A DNA stretch of 64,000 nt, taken from assembly GCA_023897205.1 (NCBI GenBank), contig JAHWDD010000007.1, positions 1,612,001 to 1,676,000 of the forward strand, in the 5' to 3' direction. The position numbers and the translations under genes are program-made. Positions 33,250-44,647 of this stretch are shown in pieces. The stretch comes from Exophiala sp. HKRS030 (taxonomy: Eukaryota > Ascomycota > Eurotiomycetes > Chaetothyriales > Herpotrichiellaceae). The notes beneath the pieces were generated by a model. It had not been told where the DNA came from, did no database searches, and was given only the letters and a program-made list of their open reading frames with translations. Every line of letters starts with the position of its first letter. The first letter of the stretch is position 1.

Positions 33250-34854
33250 TCACGCATCATGTTTGGGGCGGCAACTCACCGACGCAGGCTCCTTGGTTCC
33301 ATCCCCGGGAGACAGCACGTCTCGGTCCCGGGCAGCGTTTTCAAGCCGGTTCACGAAAGAAAGAAGCATCAGTCGCCGGTCGTACAGATTCCGCAGGTTG
33401 ACGCGGGACCTTTTGTCGGCGGCATTGTGTCCCGTGATGAGCACGAGCATGAGAAAGTTCTCGATCAAACTCGGTGGGACGTTCGAGAGCAACTGGCCGG
33501 TGAAGCTCCATCTCATGGCGGACGATCCGGCCACCAGGCCGACAAGTGTCAGCACCCCGAGGACGACGGTGATTTCGTGGGCACAGACGCGAGCCATGAC
33601 CTCGGAAAGTCTGTACGTCAGGCTCGGGTCGTGGATCGTCTCCCTGGGGGGCGGTGTCAGCCCGATCGCCCCGAAGAGCCTCTCGTCGCCGACGTCGATT
33701 TCATCGAATTCCCTTTCGACGTACGAATTCAGTCGGGCCTGGATGTTTCGGAGCACGAAACCGTCATTCATTCCCACGAGACCGGCGTAGGTGCCGATGA
33801 TGAGCCACCAGTTGTCGTTGAAGTCGAGGACCGGGCCGATGGCGACCCACGTCACCATCACGCAGACCAGGATGGCGATGCCGATGAGTGTTCCGACAAA
33901 GTCGGCGTAGTAGAAGGTGGCCCGTTGGATCTTGCTCATCTTTGGTGGCGGCGCGACCACGACCGGGTTGTCCAGAGAATCACCCGTCAAACGTCGAAGC
34001 TTGATTTCCAGGGCCGAGTCCACCTTGAAGATCAGGTCGAGACACCTTTCCATGTACGCCGAGTGGCGTTCCCGGACGTTGGCGATGAAGGCAAAGCTGA
34101 AGACCATGGTCGCAGACGAGGCCGAGTTCATGTACAGTTGCCAGTCGTTGCTCCAACCGTTGAGCGGACCGATGCCGATCCAAACAAAGACGGCCACCCA
34201 GTACGCGCATATCGTGAGCAGATGTCCCAGGATCTCAGATGTCTTGGTCACGAAACGCCCGAACCGCGTCTCTGGAGGAAGACTATCAGCAAAGTCCGAT
34301 ATGTCCCGATCCGACAGTTGCTGTTGGTTGGAAAGGTCGACAAGTTCGTCAAAGCCGGAGCCGCGACGAACCCTGTCGAGCATTCTGACGTGGCTCAGGA
34401 GTCGGGACTGCAGCTGGATGGTCGCGTACATCCCATCGTCGTATCCGTTGAGCTGTTGCCGAACGAGGAAAGAATCGTAGATGTAGTTGACGATGGCTTG
34501 GATGTCCGAGATCAGGATCTGCCAGAGATTGTCGTGGCCGTAGTGGATGCCGAGCAAGGCCCACGTCAACAATCCCGACATGATGATGGCGAGTGCAGAT
34601 TGAGAACCTGCAGCGGCGACGACCCTGTCGAGCCAGCGATCCAACAGTCTCGCTTTGGCCATTGGCGTGAAGCCAGTAGTGTTGTGTTGACCACCCTCAC
34701 TTACACTCTGAGTCGGAGCAGCTCCCCGGATCTCTCCTTTTTCCCCCGGCTTGCTGATGACATTGCCAATCTGCCTCAGTAGATTGTTCTTTTCACCAGG
34801 GCCGGCGGCCGTCATTTGAGTTTCAGCTTGTCTCGCCATTGTCCTTCTTCTCAA
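33250..34854 (-). CDS. fet4: Low-affinity iron/zinc permease, Fet4 family
   Basis: A single exon encodes 534 residues. The family imports Fe(II), and in yeast also Zn and Cu, across the plasma membrane with low affinity. After a polar N-terminus of ~75 residues, the protein has paired membrane units typical of the iron-permease family. Hydrophobic segments include ALAIIMSGLLTWALLGIHYG, ILGHLLTICAYWVAVFVWIG, SATMVFSFAFIANV, TLIGIAILVCVMVTWVAIGP, WWLIIGTYAGLVGMNDG and ITVVLGVLTLVGLVAGSSA, with a final one near LIENFLMLVLITGHNAADKR. The repeated motif of polar residues after a helix (IQAIVNYIYDSFLVRQQLN and GMNDGFVLRNIQARLNSY) shows the internal duplication. The next ATG (34839) is an alternative start. 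High GC produces a long antisense frame that is not a gene. Confidence 0.9.
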   Translation of the reverse strand: MRRRTMARQAETQMTAAGPGEKNNLLRQIGNVISKPGEKGEIRGAAPTQSVSEGGQHNTTGFTPMAKARLLDRWLDRVVAAAGSQSALAIIMSGLLTWALLGIHYGHDNLWQILISDIQAIVNYIYDSFLVRQQLNGYDDGMYATIQLQSRLLSHVRMLDRVRRGSGFDELVDLSNQQQLSDRDISDFADSLPPETRFGRFVTKTSEILGHLLTICAYWVAVFVWIGIGPLNGWSNDWQLYMNSASSATMVFSFAFIANVRERHSAYMERCLDLIFKVDSALEIKLRRLTGDSLDNPVVVAPPPKMSKIQRATFYYADFVGTLIGIAILVCVMVTWVAIGPVLDFNDNWWLIIGTYAGLVGMNDGFVLRNIQARLNSYVEREFDEIDVGDERLFGAIGLTPPPRETIHDPSLTYRLSEVMARVCAHEITVVLGVLTLVGLVAGSSAMRWSFTGQLLSNVPPSLIENFLMLVLITGHNAADKRSRVNLRNLYDRRLMLLSFVNRLENAARDRDVLSPGDGTKEPASVSCRPKHDA

Positions 34855-37344
34855 GCGGAGCTCAATTTGAAAAGGTCTTCTTCTGCCAGGTCGGCTCGTC
34901 GCTCATCACTCGGGGCTCGTCATCCAACTATCCTTCTCAACCAAATCCCAGCCAGTCATGTATAGTTCAGTTTTTATACGTCTCACTGCAGGAAAATCTC
35001 GCCCTATGGTGGCTGTAGGTCTCGTGGAGCTGTCTCGCAGGAGAACGTCGGGATCTTTGGGCTCGAGGGTCGTTTACAGACCATGACCCGGGAGCAAATT
35101 CGATCGAAGGCAAGGTGTTCCATTCACGGGGATTTACAATGTCAAGTGTGTGATTAGAACACAGGTAGTTCCAGAAAACAAGTACGCTTCCCAGAGGATT
35201 TATATAGATTTGCCGTTGTATGGGTTTATTGATTTTGAAATTTCCTTTTTCTGTAGGAGTTTAGACAGAGGTATTTTATTTCACCGTCAAATTCCTGTGT
35301 GGTTCCCATGAGGCTGTGCCGTTCGAGTTCTGCCGCAGTGAACAGAATGCTTACGTGGCCAAACTTTGCGCGTCTACACCATTGCTTGTTCAATCGAGAG
35401 ACCGGATTGGTGAGATTGAGACTTGAGTTTTGCCAGCCTCGAGGCCGGCGGATGTCTAATGAATGTAGCGGGTGGTCCAGCACTGACCATTGACATGAGC
35501 AAGATGAGAAATTTTTTGTACCAGGTAAGGCGAACTAGGTCGCATTGAAATCAACATGTGGAAAGATTCCTTCACAGTACGGAGGAGGATAATGAGGCAG
35601 TGCAGCCTTTCTTTCTTGTGGAGGAGACGGAATTGTGGGTCACCCAACCTGGCCGAGGGCTAGAATTTCCCAGAAAGGACTTCGAGCGAACTGCGTTACG
35701 GGGTCAAGATAAACTGCCCCAAATGCTCGTCGTAGGTACCATTGAGACTTCATTTTCATTCTCGAAAATCTTTATTGCATATTGAGCATCGGTCATGCCA
35801 CTAGACTCGCCAAATCTGACCGAAAATCATAGCAGAATGAATCCTCAGTTTCCATACGAGTTCAAATTGAATATTGGCTTCTTTAGAGTCATTGACACTG
35901 CATTTTGAACAGACCCAATAATCATAATCATGAATATATTGCTTCTAGTCCTATAAGAAATTGAATAATTATTCATATTACGTGTAACACGCATGAAGGA
36001 AAAACGGAGAGAAAATAAAGTCTTGATGGATCAAAACAACAGAATTTTATGCGATTGATTATGCTATGGCCGTTCCGAGGAAACAAAAGAAGTCTATCAA
36101 AAGGAAGTCAAAACATGAGCCAAGGGGATAGGGTCAGCTTTCATCTTCTTAGCAGCTCATTCGAGGTAGCCATATTCTATAATCATCAAGGCCAGTCCTT
36201 CTCCTCCTCGTAAGTCCTCTTAGCCAGCTGCGAGGACGAGAAGGATTAAATTTGACATTTTTGAGGGATTTCTCAGAAAAGTGCTGCACAATGCTATTGG
36301 ATCCGGAGAGGACCACTGGAGTACCGTGGACAGCATAAACTCCTCGGGTTGGAATATGTTGATGACTGTTTGTTCATGCATCGACGGCGTAGTTTGGAGG
36401 GTCATCACGTCAACCCAGGCCCGAGTGTGTTCGTGCCTTGGATATATGTGTAGTTCTTCCGCCTTGCCTATTGTTTATTGCCTTGATGTGTAATGTGTAA
36501 TCGGGTCTCAAGCTAATTCTGGGTTGACATGGGTGGCCGTTGAACAGTAGGCTGTGGCGGATGGTGTTCTGGCCAGAGGAGGACACTGCATTCGTACGTG
36601 TACCGTGGATGGCCGGAGGAGACTGCTGCTGTAACAAAGATGCTGTCAGTACATTTACTTGCTGGAGGAGAAATAGGCGGGCTGCTCACTCTCCATGTCC
36701 TGACTCAGTTTGTTTCCAGCCTTCTTCTCACCATCCAGATGAGAGCTCTACGAGTCAAAATGGGGGTAAACCACAAAAGGAAAAAATGGCAGAAATGTTT
36801 CCAGAGTGGTTAAGACATGCCTTCTGCTTCTACTCCACTGTTTGGATGGCTGCCTGTCTGATATTGTTGGCTTGCTCAGTGAAGTTCCATGGTTTACGGT
36901 TGTAAGTTTATCGGTGCCTGCGTATGAGATTCACTTCTTTTTGGCAGTCATGTGAATTCAGGTTTGAGGCATAAGACAGATGTATCAACAAAATGTCCAC
37001 ATGGTGAAAATTATGAGTTGCACATGAGGAGATCAAAAAGAAGATCCATCTCGTCAAAGTGCAAAGTACTTGATCCTTTTCTTTCCCCAAAAGGTTTGCG
37101 TGGAAAGAAAGAAAAAGTTGTGTTTGTGGTTTACTGCCTGCGCCTCCAGAATCCATCAGACAACACAAACTCGCGACGAGCTTCACTTGCTCATCTCTCT
37201 TCAATCTCTGTTGAACCATCCATCTCACCGAAAGCACACATTCCTCTTCTTCGCAGGCAAAACGATTTCCTTGACCCTACGCATCAGCGTCAACATCTTC
37301 GGCGGCAGCGGAACGGAACAGAACCAACAAACCAAACAACGAAA
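34855..37344. other. Long divergent intergenic region, AT-rich centre
   Basis: 2.5 kb between the iron permease start and the first small HTH-like gene. The centre (about 35750-36200) is AT-rich. Small frames such as 35558-35785 and 36540-36905 have no recognisable features. An in-frame open stretch from 36952 leads into the small gene but looks like untranslated leader. Confidence 0.45.
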
Positions 37345-37921
37345 ATGGACGACGCAACCGCAACCAACAAAGTCAACGGCGCCAGTCATGACGACGACGA
37401 CGAAAACAACAGCAAATACAACTCCTCCTCTTCCTCCTCCTTCCCTTCAACTCATCACACGGACCGAGCCAAGATTGCCTCTGATATGGCCAAGCGTATC
37501 GCCGGTGGTGCGAACCTGCAGACCCTTGCACACGACCAGAACATGACTGTGGAACAAGTCTGTCGCATGGTTGCCATGTTTGCAGATCAAGCGGGCGAAA
37601 TTGCCAGAGCCACTCTTGGATCGGTATGTTTTTTCTTTCTCTCGCCTTGACGTCTCCACGCAGTCAATTATATGAATCATGTGCCGACAACTAACTGCAA
37701 GAATGTAGGACACCATGTACAACGTCATCGCCGAGAACAAGGAAGGTCAAGGCAAGGCCATCCAAGATCAATGTGAGCAAGAGATGATGAAGGCGAATCA
37801 CAAAGTGTCAAATGGCTTGAAGAACGGAGCAGAGGAAGAGAAAGAGGATGAAGATGAGGCAACAAAGATCCCGCCACGGATGCCTCAGAATTTCAATCCT
37901 TTCGTGTACTACCGCCTGTAG
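37345..37921 (+). CDS. Small protein A with one HTH-like module
   Basis: Two exons, 37345-37623 and 37709-37921, separated by an 85-nt intron (GTATGT, branch CTAAC, acceptor TAG), give 163 residues. The start was chosen at MDDATATNKV; the frame is open upstream to 36952, but that part is not protein-like. Residues 1-40 are acidic and Ser-rich (DDDDENN, SSSSSS). Residues ~43-80 form a compact helical module: KIASDMAKRIAGG, then NLQTLAHDQNMTVEQV and CRMVAMFA. This fits a helix-turn-helix pattern and matches modules in the proteins at 42810-43601 and 44648-45325. The C-terminal half is Glu/Lys-rich and helical, ending NFNPFVYYRL. No known family is recognised; DNA or protein binding is inference. 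Confidence 0.65.
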
Positions 37922-38335
37922 ACGCGGTGGCCCGCGGGCTAGTCACGATACCTTTTGTGGTTGTGTCCAAAGCGAGAGAGAAATTGACATTAGTTTCTCA
38001 TGTGATTGAGATTGAGATACCTATTCAGCGATGACAGAGAATGTCGATTGATGAAGCATGAGAAAGAGATCGAAACTGAATGGAAAAGCTGACCGAAAAT
38101 TGACGCGTCATGATTGTTGTGGCTCGAGGTTACACAAGGCTGAACGAACGCGAGGCTGAATTTCTCCTTTTGATTGGGTGTCGGCTTTTTTTTCTTTAGC
38201 TTCACCCTTGGACTTCAGCTTGCTGCCTGCCTTTACAGCTACAGCATCACCTACTCAAGAGACGTTCATAGGCTCAAGTCTTTGCGGTCTAAGTAATCGA
38301 ATAATGACCGACCGACTCTGCCCTCCTCATACCTC
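37922..38335. other. Convergent intergenic region
   Basis: 414 bp between the 3' ends of small protein A and the DHA1 transporter. Nothing recognisable. Confidence 0.55.
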
Positions 38336-40192
38336 CTAAGATACCGCAAATCGACTCCTTTTCCTCAACCTGGCCCCATAAAAGTAGATGAAGTACATTC
38401 CAAAGACACAAATCACAGTCAATCCAGCAAGCAAGCTGACTGCACCGTCTATACCAAGCGTATCAAACATGGGCCGCGCGTAGGAGATTGCCCCAGCCGC
38501 GAACAATGCCCTTGCAAATCCGTTGGCGGCGAACAGAGATCCCGAATACTGCGCGTACGTAAACGGCAAGTAAATAAACATGCACTGTGTGATGACAAAG
38601 ACGCCCATCATACTAAGTCCCACTCCAATCAGGCTGACGATCCAGTGTACACTCGACCGTGCTGTCCAAGCTGTAATATCGTCACACATGCGTTAGAATA
38701 TCGACCTCGACCTGAGAGTGCCGAGAGCAGGTCAGTATAAACGTACCAAAGATGATCAACCCAGCCGGGATGAAGAATGTCGCGACAAGTCCAGGCCACA
38801 GCCGCGCTTCAGGTGGAACAACTTGCATACTCGCCATCTTTGCGTCCGCGTAGAAATAAAAGTATGAACAGTACAACATCATTGCGAGAACCAAACCCAC
38901 GAGCACGGAGAGAAATGCAAGTCCAATCTGGCCAAGATTGAACCCGTACTCATCGCCATATACGAGTGGAAAGGCCTCGAAGAAGGAATAGTATATCCCG
39001 TATATCAATGCCGTGTAGATCGTGGTGAACAAAACCGCCGGGTCGAGTATGTTGATCTGCCAAGGTTTGATGAGGGCATCGAAGACAACTTGTCGAGGCG
39101 ATAGTTTGGCTTGTTTGAATTCAGACGCAGCTTTGAGGTCAAGACATCCTGTGCGTGCTCGGAGTCGTTGAGCCCGACGGAGCAAAATGTTGTCGGATGA
39201 TGTCTCTGGCAGGGATAAAAGCATGAGGAACAAAGTGAAGCCGGACAGCCATAGAAGCTCCCATGAGGACCATCGCCACGTCTTAGCCTGGACTGAGAAC
39301 CCACCTACAAGAGGACCGAGAGCCTAAGACGATGTTTAGTGTTAGCCAGATGTGGGCATGATATGGAAAGAAGTGAATGACGTGACAGGCAACAAGAGAC
39401 ACAACATACTGGACCAAGCGTCGCTCCACATCCCCAGAACGTTATCACATAAGGCATGATCTTTGCACCGTAAAAGTCTCCATAGCTTGCTCCACCTGTT
39501 GAGAGAGCAGGTGATCCAAAGAATCCCAGCAGAAATCGCAGGACCAGTAGCCCCGGAATATTGTCGACAAGAGCCATTGGGATACAGAGGATGAACAACA
39601 GGAAGAAGGTGATGATGTAAGGAATGTTTCGACCGATCGATGGAATCTCAGAGAGTGGGCTCAGAATGAGCGGCGCCACTCCGTATCCAAGGACGTACAA
39701 AGACAAGCCAAGAGAGCCAATGACTTGAGGGATGTGGTACATGTTGACGATGTCGGGAATACTTGCAGTGTACATCGACGTGCCAATGTACACAGTGAAA
39801 GTATACAACAGTATAACGAAGGAGACGTAGCCTTTCTTGAGAGGCGACCAGTTGTGAGGATCGTCTGGATCCGAGTCCTCGTACCAGGACACAATGATTT
39901 CTTTCCTCTGGTTGTAGTTTGGTCCTGCTTCCGGGTCAAGTGATCCATTGCGTCTCTTTTGTCCACCGCTGTCAAAGTCGTCCACTTCACAGCTCGGTTG
40001 ATGTGCTTGGGGGAGATCGCCATGTTCAGGAATGTTATCATGATTGTCGACTTGCTTCTGGACATCTTCAGGCTGCCAGTACTCTGTCCTTAGCAGAAAG
40101 TCTGGTAAAGATTCACGATGAGGGGCAAGGCGGCCACGACTGAATTGACGAAGAAGATAGCCAAGTGTTGAATCCCGCACAATGTCGTACAT
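38336..40192 (-). CDS. MFS transporter, DHA1 multidrug family
   Basis: Three exons, 40192-39410, 39323-38747 and 38670-38336, give 564 residues. Introns of 86 and 76 nt carry GTATGT/TAG and GTACGT/CAG ends. The N-terminal ~120 residues are cytosolic and contain the DPDDPHNWSPLKKGYVS segment typical of fungal DHA1 drug:H+ antiporters. Twelve hydrophobic helices follow. Helix 1 reads FVILLYTFTVYIGTSMYTAS, helix 4/5 carries LVLRFLLGFFGSPALSTGGA, and the central loop reads LPETSSDNILLRRAQRLRA. The family exports xenobiotics, polyamines or secondary metabolites at the plasma membrane. The Zn2Cys6 gene directly upstream on the same strand (519 bp away) is a plausible regulator of this transporter. 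Confidence 0.92.
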
Positions 40193-40711
40193 GGTGACTT
40201 TTATTGGCGAACACGAGGAGATTTTGGAAGAGCCAAAGCAAGACCATCGAGGGGACTGTACGCACGCAGGTGTTAGTATCCTCTGTCTTCACCTTTATAG
40301 TCTTCATCTGATGCTCGATGGTATGATGGAGCTCCACTCGTCCCATTGCTAGCGTCAGAATGTTGCGCAAAGCTAACCACGATGGGTAAGTCCGACTTCC
40401 TTGCACTTGTACCAGGGGCATGATGAAGTGGCCTATCGTGGATCGTTGCAAGGTTTCTCATGGACGTAGGAGTTCCACAGGTGGAGATCACAGGTACAGC
40501 AGATCAATGTTTGCTCTGATCGGAGCGACAATGGAACTGGGATTGAGTCATGTTCGTCTCGCCGCCAACTCCTTCGAGGTCGATCAGTCATACAGGCTGA
40601 AGCAACATACCCGCCCATATCAGAACGTGTCCCTCGGCAATGTATCGAAAGGGAAGGGTTTCTTGTTCCTGTGCATTCTTAGCTGAGGGCCACATAACTG
40701 TCAGTAGTACT
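40193..40711. other. Promoter region of the DHA1 transporter
   Basis: 519 bp between the transporter start and the stop codon of the Zn2Cys6 gene. No additional gene. No obvious paired CGG triplets were seen by eye. Confidence 0.5.
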
Positions 40712-42374
40712 TCATACCTGCGAAAGAAGTGTGGCCTGACCAATACCCATGGTGAGACCAATCCATGCCAGACATTCGCGCATCCGAGCTCTAATCTCCA
40801 ACGGTACGATAGATGTGGCGGTGATCACCCACAGTGGATGAAGCAAAAGTAGTCCGCCGATAGATTTGCCAGGAAGAATCGTTGGCATGTCGCCGTTAGA
40901 CTTGGAATCAAGGGACAACCTGTCGGTGCTCAACTGGTACGGGATGGATGCGATAATGTCTTCGACAAGAATGAGAGCTGTGGTCAAGTCGTCCTGTGCA
41001 TTGGGAACATCAATCAGGATGCTCTTACATCGGACGATGATCTCAAGGATGAGGAGGCGTGATTTTCGGTATGTATTCCAGACGGCGGCAACGTAATCTG
41101 TGGTGGTGAGACAAATTGCCCAACAATAGGCCAGAGAACACTTACAATCAAAGTAGCTGTCAATTCTTCCTGAACAGTAATTTTTACTATTGGATAACCG
41201 AAATCCTGCCTGGCTGATTGTCTTGGGCTGCCACTCTTGGATTTGACTGGCTTCCCATTGTGCAAAAGCTCCATCAAGTGTCTTAGCTTCCTCGAGGATA
41301 TTACTGATCTCTTCGTCCGGAGGGACCGTTTCGTCCAAGACAAAGGCTTCTCGTGCTTTGTAGAAGACAGAGTGGAATCTGATCAATATCTTGTCCAGAT
41401 TCTGAACCGAATCATTGGAAAATGGTGCGCATAGGAGCCCACAACCTCGAACCTACTTCAGAGGTTAACATGTCTCCCCCTATAGATTGTCCAGCGAGGA
41501 CTGTACTCGCCTCCAACAGTTTTTTGAGAACTAGCGGGTTATGGAGCTGGAAGAGTTCGATTCCGGCAGCCAAGTCGAATGGCGAATGGGGTTCGGACAA
41601 GATGGCGGCAATGCCGCGAACATGGAGAGTGTGATGGCCGGGGTTTTCATTGTCACCGGCGACGATCTAGAAAGGGCATAAGTGAGAAGGACAACGATAT
41701 AATGAAGGCACGAACCTCATAAATACCAAGTAAAACAGCTGTCATCAGTGCCTCCACTGATCCTGCTGTCGCCGGCGTGCCCAGCACCTTCTGAAACGAC
41801 AGAAGCAACCTACCATATTGACTTCTTGCTTCCTCTACGTAGTCAGACCGGCCGGACTTGTTCCCCACGGCTGCCAATGCGACGGTTCGTGCAGCTTCGG
41901 CAAGATCAGACGAAGTGTCCTTGCCCACCAAAGATTCAAATCCATCGAGATATCCTCGTGAGATGTTTCTGTCTTTCGAAGTTACGCAAAAGTCTTCGAG
42001 AAATACTCGAAGGAAATCGATTGCTTTAGATTGAGTCTGAGGTTCTAGATCATCTTCACACAGCTTGACAGATGATAGATTCATCCTTTGAAGTTTAGGT
42101 TGTCCCACATATTGGCGAAAGACGAGACTCGAGTCATACTCATCGTACCCTGGACAAGGCCTTTTCGACTTGAGGCACCGATTGCAGGCCTTTCAATATT
42201 AGTCCGCGTGTAGGATCAAATTAATATGCCACAAAGACTTACTGGTCGGGTCTCGTCGCACTGAACTTCCAATTAGCCACGGCGATTTTATCGTCTGAGT
42301 GTCTATAGCAAACCTACCTTCTTCCGTCTCTGTTTACAGGCCTTACAACCACGAGAAGCCCCATGATTCACCAT
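40712..42374 (-). CDS. Zn2Cys6 transcription factor next to DHA1 transporter
   Basis: Six exons (42374-42318, 42260-42243, 42189-41716, 41666-41457, 41401-41146, 41097-40712) close to 466 residues. The zinc cluster is split across three exons, including an 18-nt second exon, and reassembles perfectly as C-x2-C-x6-C-x6-C-x2-C-x6-C: GCKACKQRRKK, CDETRPA, CNRCLKSKRPCPGYDEYD. The rest matches the fungal-specific regulatory region of this class (DLAEAARTVALAAVGNKSG, HHTLHVRGIAAILSEP, the C-terminal RMRECLAWIGLTMGIGQATL). Introns are 48-57 nt with good consensus ends, and two carry CTAAT/CTAAC branches. It should be a nuclear regulator. Its adjacency to the DHA1 transporter suggests control of efflux. 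Confidence 0.88.
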
Positions 42375-42809
42375 CTGAGTGTAGTACGCTTGCTAAGAGC
42401 TGCCTCGGTACGAATATGGAACTCCTGTTCAACTACATTGAGTACACCCGTTGAGAGGGAAGAAGTCGTCAAATGGTAATACGCATCCATCGTTCGAATG
42501 ACGGCAAGACCTTGCAAGGTACGTGAAATCTTACCTAATGATACACAGCCTTGTGCTTAAGTAATGTGAGCCAATACCTTCTTGGCAAGGCTGTGATTAC
42601 AAGGATGAACAATGTCGTGCCGCCACAATCCCAAGGAAACACAGAAACAAGGACATCAATTTGAACCTCATTCTCTATGGGGTCTTGGTCTGCAACTTGA
42701 ACATCATGTTTGCTAGATTTCGAAAAACAATCAATCATCCAACAGTGTCTTGACTCCACACCACAAAATTTCCCATTCTTGTGTCCTCTGACGGAACCTT
42801 CGACTGATT
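42375..42809. other. Promoter region of the Zn2Cys6 gene
   Basis: 435 bp between the Zn2Cys6 start and the stop codon of small protein B. A 92-codon frame (42535-42813) lacks features. Confidence 0.5.
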
Positions 42810-43601
42810 TCAAACGCCCGCGTTTGCAGCGTCCGCATCCCTCTGAGCCGCGAACCGCGCAATTTCTCTCACAATGCTAGAAGGGTGACCACGCATCCGA
42901 AATCTCCTCGCGACCTCCTCGACTGACATTCCATTGTTGATGTGTCTGATCATGCGGCGTACACCTGCCGTCCCGATGGCGTCGCGGGCGGTCCAATGAA
43001 CACCAACGACGGCGGCGCCCAATTTTGGAGCAGGAGCAGGAGCAGGACGATGTTGCTGGTCAGCCAGTGCTTCTGCGACTTCGTCGGATGTGATTGTCGT
43101 CCAACCATCCTCGTCATTCTGTGAGACAGCCATGTACGGATCCAAGTGTATGGGAATCGTTCGAGTTTTGGTCTTGGGCTCGGTATCGGTGCTGTTTTTC
43201 ATAAGGTGGCCTTTGATGTAAACATTGGTATCGACGAGCGGGTCATCAATAGCCGAAGTAATGGTTGGAACGATGACATTAGCTGCATTCTGGCGAACAT
43301 GGTTCCGACGTTCTGCTTCTGCACGGTTCACAAAGTTAGCTTGATTTGTTATCATCATAAACGCAGCAAAAACGTATGAGAGGAAAGAAGGGCACATACT
43401 CTTGGTCGTGATATCTTCCAAAATCATCTCGAAGCTGCTCTCGTCGTCACTACCATCACTCTCATGTTCAAGCCTTGAATCGCCATCATCTGGCTTTGGT
43501 CTTTCCAAGAGTTTCTCTGTATCATCGACAAGTCAGTCACAATTGTCCGTGAACAAAACGATACCACTCCCCCACTTACCTGATAGCTTAGTTGATGCCA
43601 T
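42810..43601 (-). CDS. Small protein B with one HTH-like module
   Basis: Three exons, 43601-43580 (only 22 nt), 43516-43400 and 43318-42810, join in frame to 215 residues. Introns have GTAAGT/CAG and GTATGT/CAG ends, with branch CTAAC in the second. Residues 15-45 are acidic (DDGDSRLEHESDGSDDESS). A polar middle section includes DEDGWTTITSDEVAEALADQ and a Pro/Ala repeat PAPAPAPK. The C-terminal ~50 residues hold the module GVRRMIRHINNG, MSVEEVARRFRMRGHP, SSIVREIARFA. This has the glycine/polar turn and VA/IA spacing of an HTH and parallels small proteins A and C. No known family is recognised. The Arg-rich module could contact nucleic acid, but that is inference. Confidence 0.65.
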
Positions 43602-44647
43602 GTCCGGAGTTGTTGAAAGTGCTTCGTCGACAAGCGAAGAGAGATGATGTCGCGCTGTGAGAATTTCCTTGGAAAAGAAATTCCAGAGATCCTATCACTC
43701 TGTAAGAACATCCACAACTTATAAGTTTGGAATAAAGATGGAAAAGGGAGGGAAAAGGTAAGTACAATGAACGTAGACAATAGGTGATGGGGACGCAGAC
43801 GTAGTGGCAAACGCATCTCTATCCTTGTTCACCCCCCCAACACCCAACAAGGGGTATATCATTCCAGTTATCCCACAGAAACAAAGAAGAAAGGGAAAAA
43901 CTTACGGGTGATACAGGATGATGCAGAAAGGGAGACCTTACAGGTGGTGAAGAATGGATGTGGGTGATGCAGGTGATGCTAGGATGGCAGGGAAATGCCA
44001 TCCATCCATCCATGACTATTGATGCTGTCAGGCTGTCACCCCGAAACAGAAGGCAGTTGGAGGTCCTCTTTGTATAAATGGTATAGGACTGTACGTTGGA
44101 GAGCGGATCTGTGAAACCCAAGACTCGAAAATGATTTCGATCCTGTCATGGCAAAAGTGGTCAGTGGTCAGTAACAATGACAGAGGCCAGGATGGAAGTC
44201 AACTACGAACATACCATATAATGATATTGAATTTCACTTGGTTCCATGATTCATCATGTTAAAGGTATACGCCAAACTCACCGTCTACACAGTCCCGGAG
44301 CTTCACTTAAGTAGAGCGCAGATGACAAACGAGAACTCGTTTATCTACTTGAAGTGCTACAATCAGTTCACCGTTTACATGACTGACCAGACGAACGAAA
44401 ACACATGAACACGAAAGACACCAGACGAGAGCAAGAGTAAGAAATGGAAAGAAAAAAGGTCAACGACACCCAACACCATCCAGTTTCGTTTCATTTGAAC
44501 GTTAAGAGGCTTTCAAGGCCAATCCTCCTGGGTCAGAGGTCACCTACGCCCATCTACGTACTGACCGGCCACCAGTCATCAATGGTGTCTTCCACCTGTC
44601 CACATAAACGCACACACACACAAACGAGACCGCCCCATATTTTGTCA
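43602..44647. other. Intergenic region with short direct and inverted repeats
   Basis: 1.05 kb between small proteins B and C. It contains GGTGATGCA-type direct repeats, a CCATCCATCC run and an 8-bp hairpin near 43982-44003, probably in the promoter of gene B. A 100-codon minus-strand frame covering the repeats is not protein-like. Confidence 0.5.
43982..44003. repeat. 8-bp inverted repeat (hairpin)
   Basis: GGATGGCA at 43982-43989 is perfectly complementary to TGCCATCC at 43996-44003 across a GGGAAA loop. It lies about 380 bp upstream of the start of small protein B and is followed by further CATC units. It may be a protein-binding site or chance within a CATC-rich tract. Confidence 0.6.

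Noticed and set aside
33259..34782. 507-codon plus-strand frame opposite the iron permease
   Set aside because: It lies wholly antisense to a clear membrane transporter. Its translation is a composition-driven shadow of GC-rich codons (many Asp/Arg/Val) with no domain.
36952..37344. N-terminal extension of small protein A
   Set aside because: The open frame continues upstream, but the translation is basic and irregular, and the ATG at 37345 has a good context. It is treated as untranslated leader.
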